Shown here one piece after another: positions 1-8,968 of a stretch of 33,231 nucleotides of DNA; the first letter of the stretch is position 1; every line of letters starts with the position of its first letter. Both the position numbers and the translations under genes were made by a program. Origin of the DNA: Sphingomonadaceae bacterium (GTDB lineage Bacteria > Pseudomonadota > Alphaproteobacteria > Sphingomonadales > Sphingomonadaceae); assembly GCA_947451145.1 (NCBI GenBank), contig CANFXW010000032.1:1-33231 (forward strand), in the 5' to 3' direction. The notes below the pieces were generated by a model. The model searched no databases. It saw only the letters and a program-made list of their open reading frames with translations, and was not told the origin of the DNA.

Positions 1-9
1 AAATAAGCG

Positions 10-485
10 ATGACAACCAGAGAAGGCGGCTGTGGCTGCGGTGCAGTGCGCTATCGGGTTACCGGCGATCCGATCTTCGTCAACAACTGCCACTGCACCC
101 AGTGCCAGCAGCAGACCGGCTCAACCTCGGTGGTCAACGCCTTCTTCGAAGCGGAGCGGATCGAGGTGCTTTCCGGCGAGCTGGCCGAGAACACCGTGGT
201 CGCTGGCAGCGGCGGGCCGCACATCATCGTGCGCTGCGCGGCCTGTGGTACGGCTCTGTGGAGCCACTACCCGCGCATGGGCCGCAATGGATCTGGGCTG
301 CGGGTTGGCACGCTGGATGATACCGGCGCCTTCACGCCCGACGCGGTGATCTTCGTTTCCGAAAAGATGCCCTGGGTTGCGCTGCCTGAGGGCATTCCGT
401 CTTTCGAGAAAACCTATGACTTCCGCGAAGTGCTGCCGCCGGAACGGGTGGACAGGCTTCGGGAGCTTTCGGGGCGAGGAAAAGG

Positions 486-489
<4 letters not shown>
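10..489 (+). CDS. GFA-family zinc protein (CENP-V/GFA domain)
   Basis: This 159-residue protein matches the GFA family, named after glutathione-dependent formaldehyde-activating enzyme; most members bind zinc and have no proven substrate. The paired cysteines are all visible: Cys8 and Cys10 in GGCGCG, Cys27/Cys29/Cys32 in NNCHCTQC followed by QQTGS, and the CAAC pair Cys76/Cys79. Length is normal for a single-domain member. The ATG at position 10 is the only sensible start. The gene converges on clpX and their stop codons overlap within a CTAA tetranucleotide at 486-489. The family assignment is firm; an actual formaldehyde or glutathione role is not supported by the sequence and should not be assumed. 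Confidence 0.85.
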
Positions 490-1742
<1,253 letters not shown>

Positions 1743-1880
1743 TCGTCTTCCAGTCTGTCCCACCGGCATCAGCAAGTGGGGAATCGCCCGAGTCTAGTCA
1801 GACCCTACGCATAATCAATCCCGCCCTATAGCAACAATTGCTTACAAAGGGCTGAAAAAGGTGCAGGCGCGCGCCCAAAA

Positions 1881-2573
1881 TCACTCCGGCGCGCCGCCAG
1901 AGCCCTTTTCTTCGCCTACGGAATCGGTGTCAGGGCGCACTTCGATGACTTTGTCGACCAAGCCGAATTCCTTGGCTTCGGTGGCATCGAGCCAGTTATC
2001 GCGATCAACCGCAGTGCCGATTTCTTCAACCGATTTGCCGGTGTACTTGGCATAAAGCTCGTTGAGGCGGGTGCGCAGGCGCAGGATTTCGCGGGCCTGA
2101 ATTTCGATATCCGAAGCCATGCCGCGCGATCCGCCCGAAGGCTGGTGGATCATGATCCGCGCCTGCGGCAGGGCAACGCGCATGCCCTTTTCGCCAGCGG
2201 CGAGCAGGAACGAACCCATCGAGCAGGCCTGGCCGATGCAGACGGTGGAAACGCGCGGGCGGATGTATTGCATGGTATCGTGGATCGCCAGACCCGCCGT
2301 CACCACGCCGCCGGGCGAGTTGATATACATCGAGATGTCCTTGCTGGGGTTCTCGCTTTCGAGGAACAGCAGCTGGGCGACGATCAGCGAGGCCATGTGG
2401 TCCTCAACCTCGCCGGTGACAAAGATGATCCGCTCACGCAGCAGGCGCGAGAAGATGTCAAACGCGCGCTCACCGCGGCTCGATTGCTCGACCACCGTCG
2501 GCACCAGAGCGCCGGTGATGGGATCATGGGAGAACTTACCTTGGCCGCCACTTGCGCCAAACAGATCGAGCAT
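1881..2573 (-). CDS. clpP: ATP-dependent Clp protease proteolytic subunit ClpP
   Basis: ClpP is the tetradecameric serine peptidase that degrades substrates delivered by ClpX. The 230-residue product carries the catalytic triad in family spacing: Ser118 in GQACSMGS, His143 in MIHQPSGG, and Asp192 in DRDNW. An N-terminal stretch of roughly 30 residues precedes the core and is probably processed, as in other ClpP proteins. The C-terminal 20 residues are acidic and Gly-rich and probably disordered. It is transcribed towards clpX. Many alphaproteobacteria have tig directly upstream; here tig is 6.4 kb away, with an amidase, rlmJ, a Shedu gene and two ribosome-modification genes in between. Confidence 0.98.
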   Translation of the reverse strand: MLDLFGASGGQGKFSHDPITGALVPTVVEQSSRGERAFDIFSRLLRERIIFVTGEVEDHMASLIVAQLLFLESENPSKDISMYINSPGGVVTAGLAIHDTMQYIRPRVSTVCIGQACSMGSFLLAAGEKGMRVALPQARIMIHQPSGGSRGMASDIEIQAREILRLRTRLNELYAKYTGKSVEEIGTAVDRDNWLDATEAKEFGLVDKVIEVRPDTDSVGEEKGSGGAPE

Positions 2574-2619
2574 CGGAAATCCTTAAACTGGTTGAACCGC
2601 CTATCTCGCGTCTGAACGG

Positions 2620-2634
2620 CCAATGTTCAAGGGC
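2620..2634 (-). promoter_or_regulatory. possible heat-shock-type -35 element upstream of clpP
   Basis: Reading on the minus strand, CTTGAA at 2631-2626 sits about 53 bases before the clpP start. CTTGAA is the known -35 core for RpoH (sigma-32), and clpP is a classical RpoH target. No convincing -10 of the CCCCAT or CYTATNT type is seen at the expected spacing, so this is only a partial match and a weak call. Confidence 0.25.
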
Positions 2635-2728
2635 GTTAACCCTCAAATGAACGACAATTAGCGCTGCCTGCCACTTGCCAGCGAAAAAACCGCGCCTAGC
2701 ATCGCCGCAAACCACCGGGGAGCCACCG

Positions 2729-4219
2729 ATGATCCGCCCATTCCGCCTGTTACCCCTGCTACTCGCCCTGCCCGGCTGCGCGGCCATTCCGCACCAGAAC
2801 CTGTCCAGCGCACCCTCGCAGGTTTCCGCCTATGTCCAGCGGATCGAGGCGCTCGACAAACAGGGGCCAAAGATAAACGCCGTGATCGCGATCAACCCGG
2901 ATGCCTATCGCATGGCGCAAAAGGCCGAAGGCATGGGTGGGCCGCTGGCTGGCAAGGTGGTGCTGATCAAGGACAATATCGAAACACTCGATCCGATGGC
3001 GACGACCGCAGGCTCCCTCGCGCTGAAAGACAACGTCACCCACCGAGACTCCCCGCTGGTGGCGAACCTGCGCGCGGCGGGCCTGGTGATCCTCGGCAAG
3101 ACCAACCTCTCCGAATGGGCCAACATCCGCGGCAACCGCTCAACCTCCGGCTGGAGCGGTCTCGGCGGGCAGACGCGCAACCCGCACGCCATCGATCGCA
3201 GCCCCTGCGGCTCCTCGGCGGGCAGCGGCGCGGCGGTGGCAGCAGGCATGAGTTGGGCGGCGATCGGCACCGAAACCGACGGCTCGATCACCTGCCCCGC
3301 CTCGATCAACGGCATCGTCGGGCTGAAGCCCACCGTCGGCCTCGTCAGCCGCCGCCACATCGTGCCGATCAGCCACAGTCAGGACACCGCCGGGCCGATG
3401 ACCACCAGCGTTGCAAACGCCGCGCTGCTGCTCACCGCCATGGCCGGAAGCGATCCCGCCGACCCGGCAACCGCGAGCGCCGACCAGCACAAGCAGGACT
3501 TCGCCAAGGGCCTCGATAAGGCGAGCCTCAGCGGCGTGCGCATCGGCGTGCTGCGCAAGGCCGTGGGCAACAGCCGGGGCGTGAACGCGCTGTTCGATGC
3601 GGCGCTGGCCGATCTGAAGCGCGGCGGCGCAGAGATTGTCGAGCTCGATTTCGAGGGCGACGCAGCGATGTACAAAGGCGAAAGCCTCGTGCTGCGCTGG
3701 GAGCTGAAGCAGGATCTGAACGCCTATCTCCAGTCGCTCCCTGGCAACCCGCCGATCCGCAGCCTCACCGACGCCATCGCCTGGAACAAGGCGCATGACC
3801 CTGAGGAGCTGCGCTGGTTCGGGCAGGAAACCTTCGAAGCCGCCGACAAGCTGAACGACGAAGCGGCCTACAAAAAGGCGCGCGAAGAATCGCTGCGGCT
3901 GGCGGGCAAGGAAGGCATCGACAAGCTGATGGCCGAACACAAACTGTCGCTGCTGATCTTCCCCACCGAAGGCCCGGCGTGGCCGATTGACCTGATCACC
4001 GTCAGCCACGGGCTAGACGTCGGCGCGGGCAGCATTGCCGCCATCGCCGGCTACCCGCACCTGACCGTGCCGATGGGCGCGGTGGAAGGCCTGCCGGTGG
4101 GGCTGAGCTTCATCGCCGGGCAGTGGGAGGACCGCAAGGTGCTGGAAGCCGGCGCGGCCTATGAAAGGCTGCGGAGTGCCAAGCTGGCGGTACCGGGGTT
4201 CAAGCGCTGGGGGGATTAA
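2729..4219 (+). CDS. amidase-signature lipoprotein
   Basis: This is an amidase-signature (AS) family hydrolase of 496 residues. The AS triad is visible: Lys81 in VVLIKDNIE, cis-Ser162 in PCGSSAGSG, and nucleophile Ser186 in TETDGSITCP, with the family's 24-residue Ser-Ser spacing. The N-terminus has a hydrophobic signal followed by the lipobox LPGC (Cys17), so the enzyme is probably anchored in the membrane facing the periplasm. An upstream in-frame ATG 18 codons earlier was rejected because it would bury the signal peptide, and GGGGAG stands correctly before 2729. AS enzymes hydrolyse amides of many kinds, so the substrate cannot be read. The last 46 codons are duplicated beyond rlmJ as a broken copy. 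Confidence 0.9.
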   Translation: MIRPFRLLPLLLALPGCAAIPHQNLSSAPSQVSAYVQRIEALDKQGPKINAVIAINPDAYRMAQKAEGMGGPLAGKVVLIKDNIETLDPMATTAGSLALKDNVTHRDSPLVANLRAAGLVILGKTNLSEWANIRGNRSTSGWSGLGGQTRNPHAIDRSPCGSSAGSGAAVAAGMSWAAIGTETDGSITCPASINGIVGLKPTVGLVSRRHIVPISHSQDTAGPMTTSVANAALLLTAMAGSDPADPATASADQHKQDFAKGLDKASLSGVRIGVLRKAVGNSRGVNALFDAALADLKRGGAEIVELDFEGDAAMYKGESLVLRWELKQDLNAYLQSLPGNPPIRSLTDAIAWNKAHDPEELRWFGQETFEAADKLNDEAAYKKAREESLRLAGKEGIDKLMAEHKLSLLIFPTEGPAWPIDLITVSHGLDVGAGSIAAIAGYPHLTVPMGAVEGLPVGLSFIAGQWEDRKVLEAGAAYERLRSAKLAVPGFKRWGD

Positions 4220-4238
4220 GGGACAATGCGGGGCTATC

Positions 4239-5105
4239 TTAACTGCCCAGCCAATCGGCTGTGATCTCGCCCCTGTGCCCCTCCGGCGCCAGTGCGACGC
4301 GCAGGGCATCCAGCAGAGGCGGCAGCCCTTCGGTGAAGGCGTAAGGCGGGTTGACGATGAACAGGCCCGCGCCGTTGTAGATGCCGGGCTGGTCGGCATC
4401 GTACAGCCAATGCTCCACCACCAGGAATTTCGGGATGCCGAGCCGGCGCAACTTGTCCTTCCACCACCCATGCGTCGCGCGGCCTTTCAGCGGGTACCAG
4501 ATCACCGTTACGCCATGCGCCCATTTGCGGTGCGCGGCGGCGAGGGTGGCTGTGATCCGCTCGCGTTCGTCCGTCTGCTCGTAAGGCGGATCGACAACCA
4601 CCACGCCGCGCGGGCTGCGGGTCGGCAGCATCGCCAGCCAAAGCTCATAGGCATCGCGCTCATGCACGGCAGCCGATGTGCCGCGCATCACACCGCGCAG
4701 GGTATGGGCGTCTTCAGGGTGCTTTTCGTTCAGGATCAGGACGTCCTGCTCCCGCAAAAGCTGCGCCAGAATGCGCGGCGAGCCGGGGTAGAGGAGCGGG
4801 CCACCCCCTGGATTGGCTGCCTCCACTGTATGCACTGCATCCCCGGCATTCACGGCGCGCACGGCGGCGCGGTAGTCGTCCAGCAAGGGGTTCGCGTCGG
4901 CAAAGGCCCGCAACACGCCTCCCGCAGCCTCGCCGGTTCGCCCGGCCTCGTCGCTGTTAAGGTCGTAGAGCCCGCAGCCGGCATGGGTATCGATCAGGGT
5001 CAGCGCGCTCTGCTTTAGCTGCAAGGCCCGTACGAGGGCGATCAGCAGGCTGTGCTTCACGACATCGGCGCTGTTACCCGCGTGGAATGAATGGCGATAA
5101 TTCAT
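4239..5105 (-). CDS. rlmJ: 23S rRNA (adenine2030-N6)-methyltransferase RlmJ
   Basis: RlmJ transfers a methyl group from S-adenosylmethionine to N6 of A2030 of 23S rRNA. The 288-residue protein starts with the family hallmark MNYRHSFHAGNSADVVKH, has the SAM-binding stretch LIDTHAGCGLYDL near 38-49, and the catalytic motif IV as DPPY at 172-175. Length agrees with E. coli RlmJ (about 280). It converges on the amidase gene with 19 bases between stop codons. Its start is only 44 bases from a degraded second copy of the amidase 3' end on the other strand, so rlmJ is sandwiched between two amidase ends. Confidence 0.95.
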   Translation of the reverse strand: MNYRHSFHAGNSADVVKHSLLIALVRALQLKQSALTLIDTHAGCGLYDLNSDEAGRTGEAAGGVLRAFADANPLLDDYRAAVRAVNAGDAVHTVEAANPGGGPLLYPGSPRILAQLLREQDVLILNEKHPEDAHTLRGVMRGTSAAVHERDAYELWLAMLPTRSPRGVVVVDPPYEQTDERERITATLAAAHRKWAHGVTVIWYPLKGRATHGWWKDKLRRLGIPKFLVVEHWLYDADQPGIYNGAGLFIVNPPYAFTEGLPPLLDALRVALAPEGHRGEITADWLGS

Positions 5106-5149
5106 GGTGATCCAAAAATCTGACTATCTGCCTCTATACGATCTGCCGC

Positions 5150-5292
5150 GCGCGGTGGAAGGCCTGCCGGTGAGCCTGAGCTTCGTCGCAGGGCAGTGGG
5201 AGGGCCGCAAGGTGCTCGAAGCAGGCGCGGCTTATGAGAGGGTGCGGAGTGCCAAGCTGGCGGTGCCGGGGATTAGGCGGTGGGGGGAGTGA
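5150..5292 (+). pseudogene. amidase 3'-end remnant
   Basis: These 143 bases align without gaps to 4077-4219, the end of the intact amidase gene. The encoded 46 C-terminal residues (AVEGLPVSLSF to RRWGE) match the intact protein at 39 positions, and the reading frame ends at a stop in the same place. No amidase sequence precedes it: the bases just upstream belong to the rlmJ start region. An open frame from ATG 5104 runs through it, but 16 unrelated residues plus a lone AS-family C-terminus cannot be an enzyme. It is best read as what is left of a second amidase gene or a partial duplication. The differences cluster at conservative substitutions, so it had diverged under coding constraint before it was lost. 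Confidence 0.8.
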
Positions 5293-5352
5293 GTGGGTTG
5301 GCCGTGATTGAGGCTGCGTGGATCGATTGGAATTTGCTCTTTGATAGCCGTT

Positions 5353-6501
5353 TCAATCTCTTGCTATGAAGCGCGCTCGCTCTAGAAGTTCGTCATATGT
5401 AACTATGTCGATGGTGCGCGTTTCGCGCCGGAATAGTTCAAAGGTGTCACGAAGTACATTCGTTTCCCTGTCATTTTGATCGACAATTAGATCGGCATTC
5501 CTTCCGATCACGAGAATGGCCTTGGCGTTCCGCGTTCGTGCTTCGAGTTTGTCGCCTTTGTGGTTGTAGTGCTCTCCACTTGCGGCAAATGCTAGCCATT
5601 CAGCCTTTTGCTCTAAAATCTGCGACACCGCACCCATGAAATGGGCACTGAATTGCCACGTTCCGGCCCTTCCGGCACGGTTGGTAAAGATTGGAGTGGA
5701 TGGCAGTTTGATCTCAACTAATGCCGTGTAGTCTGTAAAGGCAGTGAGGAAATCGACCATAGGTTTGTTGCGATTGTCTGTGCCACCTGCTGCCGTGGTC
5801 GCTTCGCGATCAAACTGGCGCATGATGCGATAGTCGAGTCCATAACCAAAAATCCAAGACTGCCTCTCGAAAAATTCCTGCCAGTCTTTCTCAGCCCAAT
5901 TCCCTGCGTCAATTTGGCGCTCAAACTCTTCGAGAGCTTGTTTTCTACCGAGGAGTAAGTTGATTTCATGCGCTGAGAGAGAACCGCTTAGGGATCGCAC
6001 TAGCGCCTCTCGTTCATCACTTCTGAGCACACGGATGCGCTCGACAATCTGAACGTCGGAAGCGTCAATTATCGCCTTGCGCCCTGTTCCTGTCGAGATG
6101 TCGTCAATCTTGAATCCGTCCTCGTTTGAGAGGTCGACAAAATTGATCTGATCGAGAAAGCGTAAGAGCTTTTCAAATTCACCATGCCTGAATGTGAATG
6201 CGTCTTGTTCTACGCCTTGATAAGAACCATCAGTTCGAGACTGAAATTTCTGTAGGGTCAATCTTGTGACCTGCTTTTCGTCTTGTGTGACAACCGCGGT
6301 GACCTGTGTCTTCCGTTTTTCGCCAGACAGGCGAAGGCACATTGCGCCAGAAATCTCGCCAACGTGCTGATCCTCTGTATTATCCAACACCATTATGACA
6401 TTCCGTCTTCCAACGGTATCCTGACCGCCGTAAGTGAAGAGCTTTGAAATATAGCTGCGTCCTTCTTGGCGCAGGCGAAAAAAATCTGCTTCGTCAGTCA
6501 T
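5353..6501 (-). CDS. sduA: Shedu-family anti-phage nuclease (SduA, DUF4263)
   Basis: The 382-residue product fits the Shedu defence family: a variable N-terminal part (about 1-185) and a C-terminal DUF4263 domain with a PD-(D/E)xK-type nuclease core. Visible hallmarks are WQEFFERQSWIFGYGLDYR (about 207-225), Asp250 in PMVDFL, Glu263 and Lys265 in LVEIK, and a Gln-containing helix GAVSQILEQKAEW near 290. Shedu is a single-protein system in which the nuclease acts on invading phage DNA. GC is about 48% in sampled stretches against well over 60% for neighbours, and codon use is visibly different, which points to recent transfer. It stands alone between an amidase remnant and a repeat-rich gap. 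The family assignment comes from motifs only; anti-phage activity is inferred. The start MTDEADFF is the first ATG and no strong ribosome site is seen. Confidence 0.82.
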   Translation of the reverse strand: MTDEADFFRLRQEGRSYISKLFTYGGQDTVGRRNVIMVLDNTEDQHVGEISGAMCLRLSGEKRKTQVTAVVTQDEKQVTRLTLQKFQSRTDGSYQGVEQDAFTFRHGEFEKLLRFLDQINFVDLSNEDGFKIDDISTGTGRKAIIDASDVQIVERIRVLRSDEREALVRSLSGSLSAHEINLLLGRKQALEEFERQIDAGNWAEKDWQEFFERQSWIFGYGLDYRIMRQFDREATTAAGGTDNRNKPMVDFLTAFTDYTALVEIKLPSTPIFTNRAGRAGTWQFSAHFMGAVSQILEQKAEWLAFAASGEHYNHKGDKLEARTRNAKAILVIGRNADLIVDQNDRETNVLRDTFELFRRETRTIDIVTYDELLERARFIARD

Positions 6502-6628
6502 GACGATTAAGTGCGCTCCACACTATCAGATTGCAAGTAAGTGCAGTCTTAGATTGCGTTGACAGAGATTGTGCTGACAGTGGATTTCGGAGGCAGCCAA
6601 CCAAATTCTGAGATCCAATGCACCTTCA

Positions 6629-6716
6629 CCGTCACCCCGGGCTTGACCCGGGGTCCCGCTGCCTTTTCCAAGCTTGCAAAGAAAAGCGGGATCCCGGGTC
6701 AAGCCCGGGATGACGG
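6629..6716. repeat. 88-base palindromic repetitive element (CCCGGGCTTGACCCGGG type)
   Basis: The arms at 6629-6660 and 6685-6716 are near-perfect reverse complements (CCGTCACCCCGGGCTTGACC against its mirror ending AGCCCGGGATGACGG). The 24-base centre is also partly palindromic around AAGCTT. Elements with this core are dispersed repeats in sphingomonad genomes. A non-autonomous element mobilised by a REP-associated or other transposase is possible but not shown. Confidence 0.85.
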
Positions 6717-6720
6717 AAGA

Positions 6721-6743
6721 AAAATTGGGTCTGTCCCAATTTT
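6721..6743. repeat. perfect inverted repeat, terminator-like
   Basis: The arms AAAATTGGG and CCCAATTTT are exact reverse complements around a five-base loop (TCTGT). A-tracts on one side and T-tracts on the other make it usable as a bidirectional terminator, but no gene ends nearby on either strand. It may be part of the adjacent repeats instead. Confidence 0.6.
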
Positions 6744-6755
6744 CAAAACCCCGCC

Positions 6756-6846
6756 CATGCTGAGCTTGTCGAAGCACTGCACTTGCTTTCGTGCCTCGCG
6801 CAGAACCGCATGAAGAAAAAGCAGTCCTTCGACAGGCTCAGGATGG
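6756..6846. repeat. REP-like palindrome with CTGAGCNTGTCGAAG core
   Basis: The left arm 6756-6780 (ATGCTGAGCTTGTCGAAGCA and onwards) and the right arm 6821-6846 are reverse complements with about three mismatches, around a 40-base loop. The same core occurs singly at 31846-31864 and 32667-32683, inside coding sequence. This is the widespread REP-type repeat of sphingomonads. Confidence 0.8.
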
Positions 6847-7063
6847 ACGGAACGAGTGGGAGGTGGCTCACGCGTGGCTCCCCACCCCCAGTTTCCTACA
6901 CGCCCCCAATCTGCCAGACTCCCGGCCATGACCCGACACCGCACCCGCATTGGCCGCTTTGCCTCACGGCACTGTCGCGCGTGCGGGACAAGTTTTTCCC
7001 GCGTTTACGCCAAATGCGTCAATCAGCATCATATCATTGAAATAAATCATAAAGGAGGCATTT

Positions 7064-7099
7064 TTGAGGTTTACACACTGTCAACTGTGTCAACCTCAA
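7064..7099. repeat. 36-base near-perfect palindrome
   Basis: TTGAGGTT...AACCTCAA forms outer arms of eight paired bases, followed after one mismatch by five more pairs (ACACA/TGTGT). AAAGGAGG lies just upstream at about 7051-7058. It is about 100 bases before the RoxA-like gene. It could be an operator or a mobile-element end; its role is unknown. Confidence 0.55.
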
Positions 7100-7198
7100 C
7101 CCGCCCGAAAGCCAACATCTTGGGGGGAGCATTGGTGCCAGCATGTGCTAAGGCCACCTCTTCCCGGCCCTTTGGGCTCAGGCGCAAAGTGAGCATTC

Positions 7199-8347
7199 AT
7201 GGCTTTCAGCAATTTCGATACCCACGCTTTCCTGCGCGATTATTGGCAGAAAAAGCCGCTGCTGATCCGCGGGGCCTTTGGCAATTGGGCCAATCCGCTC
7301 GATCCCGATGACCTTGCGGGGCTGGCTTGCGAGGACCATGTCGAGGCGCGGCTGATCACGCTCGATCGCGAGCGCTGGGAGGCCGAGCATGGCCCCTTCC
7401 CCGAAGACCGCTTTGGCGCGCTGGGCAAGATGCCGTGGACCCTGCTGGTGCAGGCGGTGGACCATCACGTTCCGGCAGTCGCCGCGCTGATTGATGACTT
7501 CCGCTTTGTGCCGAACTGGCGGATCGACGATGTGATGGTTTCCTATGCCAGCGACGGCGGCGGGGTGGGGCCGCATTTCGATCACTATGACGTGTTCCTG
7601 ATCCAGGGCCTTGGCCAGCGGCGCTGGCAGGTGGGGCCGCGCTGTGACGAGGCCACGCCGCTGCTGCCGCACGATGATCTGCGCCTGCTCGCCGATTTCC
7701 GGCCCACGGACGAATGGCTGCTCGAACCGGGCGACATTCTCTATGTGCCGCCGCGCTTTGCCCATAACGGTGTTGCGGTGGGTGATGATTGCATGACCTA
7801 CTCAATCGGCTTCCGCGCCCCTTCCCGCGCCGAGCTGATCGGCGGCTGGGCGGACGATCTGCTGGAGAGCCTTGTCGACGATGATCGCTATGAAGATCCG
7901 CAGCTGAAGGTGCAGGCCAACCCCGGCGAGATTGGTGCGGAAGCCTTGGCCGCGCTGCACGCGATGGTCACCGAGAAGCTGGGCGACAAGGCTGCTTTCG
8001 CGCGGTGGTTTGGCGAATACAGCTCCACCCGCAAGTACCCCGAAGTCGATTGGGGGCCGGAGGAACCGTTCACCGCCCAAGAACTGCGCGAAGCCTTGGC
8101 GGGCGGAGAGCCTCTGCTCCGCAATCCGGCCAGCCGCTTTTCGTTTGTGCGCGGGGAGGCTGGCGCGGTGCTGCTGTTCGTCGATGGCGAGAGCTATGAT
8201 TGCAGCGGCGTGACAGCCGCCTTTGCCGAGCATCTCTGTGCGGGCAGCGTGGTTGAAGCCGGGCCGGATGTTGTGAAGTCAGACCCGGCCATGGATCTGA
8301 TCGCCACCCTGTTCAATCAGGGCAGTCTGGGCTTTGACGAGGGATAA
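7199..8347 (+). CDS. ribosomal protein hydroxylase, JmjC/cupin (RoxA/YcfD family)
   Basis: The 382-residue protein belongs to the YcfD/RoxA group of 2-oxoglutarate and Fe(II) dependent oxygenases. The E. coli member hydroxylates an arginine of ribosomal protein L16. The iron-binding triad is visible as His126 and Asp128 in GPHFDHYDVF and His189 in PPRFAHNG, almost the same positions as in YcfD (125/127/187). The domain order is an N-terminal cupin (about 1-210), then a linker, dimerisation and winged-helix-like region to the C-terminus. YWQKKPLLIRGAF at the start is typical of the family. It is followed after six bases by rluE, another ribosome-modification gene, so the two probably form an operon. 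The L16 substrate is inferred from the family. Confidence 0.88.
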   Translation: MAFSNFDTHAFLRDYWQKKPLLIRGAFGNWANPLDPDDLAGLACEDHVEARLITLDRERWEAEHGPFPEDRFGALGKMPWTLLVQAVDHHVPAVAALIDDFRFVPNWRIDDVMVSYASDGGGVGPHFDHYDVFLIQGLGQRRWQVGPRCDEATPLLPHDDLRLLADFRPTDEWLLEPGDILYVPPRFAHNGVAVGDDCMTYSIGFRAPSRAELIGGWADDLLESLVDDDRYEDPQLKVQANPGEIGAEALAALHAMVTEKLGDKAAFARWFGEYSSTRKYPEVDWGPEEPFTAQELREALAGGEPLLRNPASRFSFVRGEAGAVLLFVDGESYDCSGVTAAFAEHLCAGSVVEAGPDVVKSDPAMDLIATLFNQGSLGFDEG

Positions 8348-8353
8348 CCGCCA

Positions 8354-8902
8354 GTGTCGCGCCTGATCCTGTTCAACAAGCCCTTTGGCGTCCTGCCGCA
8401 GTTCACCGATCGCGGCAGCCCCTCGCCGCGCCCGACGCTGTCAGATTTTGTCGCGGTGCCCGGTGTCTATCCCGCAGGCCGGCTCGATATGGACAGCGAG
8501 GGCCTGTTGCTGCTGACCGATGACGGCAGGCTGCAGGCGCGGATTGCCGAGCCGAAGTTCAAGATGGCCAAGACCTATCTGGTGCAGGTTGAAGGCGATA
8601 TTGCGCAGGCCAGCCTTGAAGCCCTGCGCCGGGGTGTTTCGCTGAAGGACGGCCGCACCCAGCCTGCCGAGGCGGAGCGGATTGATGACCCCGCACTATG
8701 GCCACGCGATCCGCCGGTGCGCTTTCGCAAGACTGTGCCCGATTGCTGGATCAGGCTGACGATCCACGAGGGCAAGAACCGTCAGGTCCGCCGTATGACC
8801 GCCGCCGTGGGGCATCCCACCTTGCGTCTGGTCCGCTGGGCGATCGGCGAGTGGACGGTGGAAGGCATTGCGCCGGGCGAATGGCGGGAGGTTGTTGCCT
8901 AG
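8354..8902 (+). CDS. rluE: 23S rRNA pseudouridine synthase, RluE/RsuA type
   Basis: This 182-residue enzyme is of the RsuA/RluB/RluE group and most like RluE, which converts U2457 of 23S rRNA to pseudouridine. The catalytic aspartate is Asp45 in [15 protein letters not shown], and the family motif GKNRQVRRM appears near the C-terminal half. There is no N-terminal S4 domain, consistent with RluE rather than RsuA or RluB. The start is GTG at 8354, six bases after the preceding stop and probably translationally coupled. Ending [19 protein letters not shown] is typical. The exact target base is inferred from family membership. Confidence 0.9.
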   Translation: MSRLILFNKPFGVLPQFTDRGSPSPRPTLSDFVAVPGVYPAGRLDMDSEGLLLLTDDGRLQARIAEPKFKMAKTYLVQVEGDIAQASLEALRRGVSLKDGRTQPAEAERIDDPALWPRDPPVRFRKTVPDCWIRLTIHEGKNRQVRRMTAAVGHPTLRLVRWAIGEWTVEGIAPGEWREVVA

Positions 8903-8968
8903 GCCGCCATGCAAAACGGCCCGGCGCGAACAAACGCACCGGGCCGATTGGTAAGCCTTGCGGGCCGA

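Larger units (their letters stand above)
6502..7198. other. gene-free stretch rich in palindromic repeats
   Basis: No credible gene is seen in these ~700 bases. Short open frames here translate repeat sequence (for example VIPGLTRDP and GLTRGPA peptides) and are not genes. The stretch holds two large imperfect palindromes, a perfect 9-base-arm hairpin, and a 36-base palindrome near the right end, all listed separately. The segment 6927-7060 has no recognisable content. Confidence 0.7.

Noticed and set aside
5104..5149. A small real gene from ATG 5104 through the amidase remnant
   Set aside because: The first 16 residues come from the rlmJ start region and the rest is a bare amidase C-terminus; no function is plausible.
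6526..7040. Several short open frames in the gap after the Shedu gene
   Set aside because: They translate palindromic repeats (VIPGLTRDP, LSLSKH, FDRLRMDG peptides) and occur on both strands.
7178..7765. 195-codon open frame on the minus strand opposite the RoxA-like gene
   Set aside because: It is a shadow of the strongly supported plus-strand gene in GC-rich DNA.
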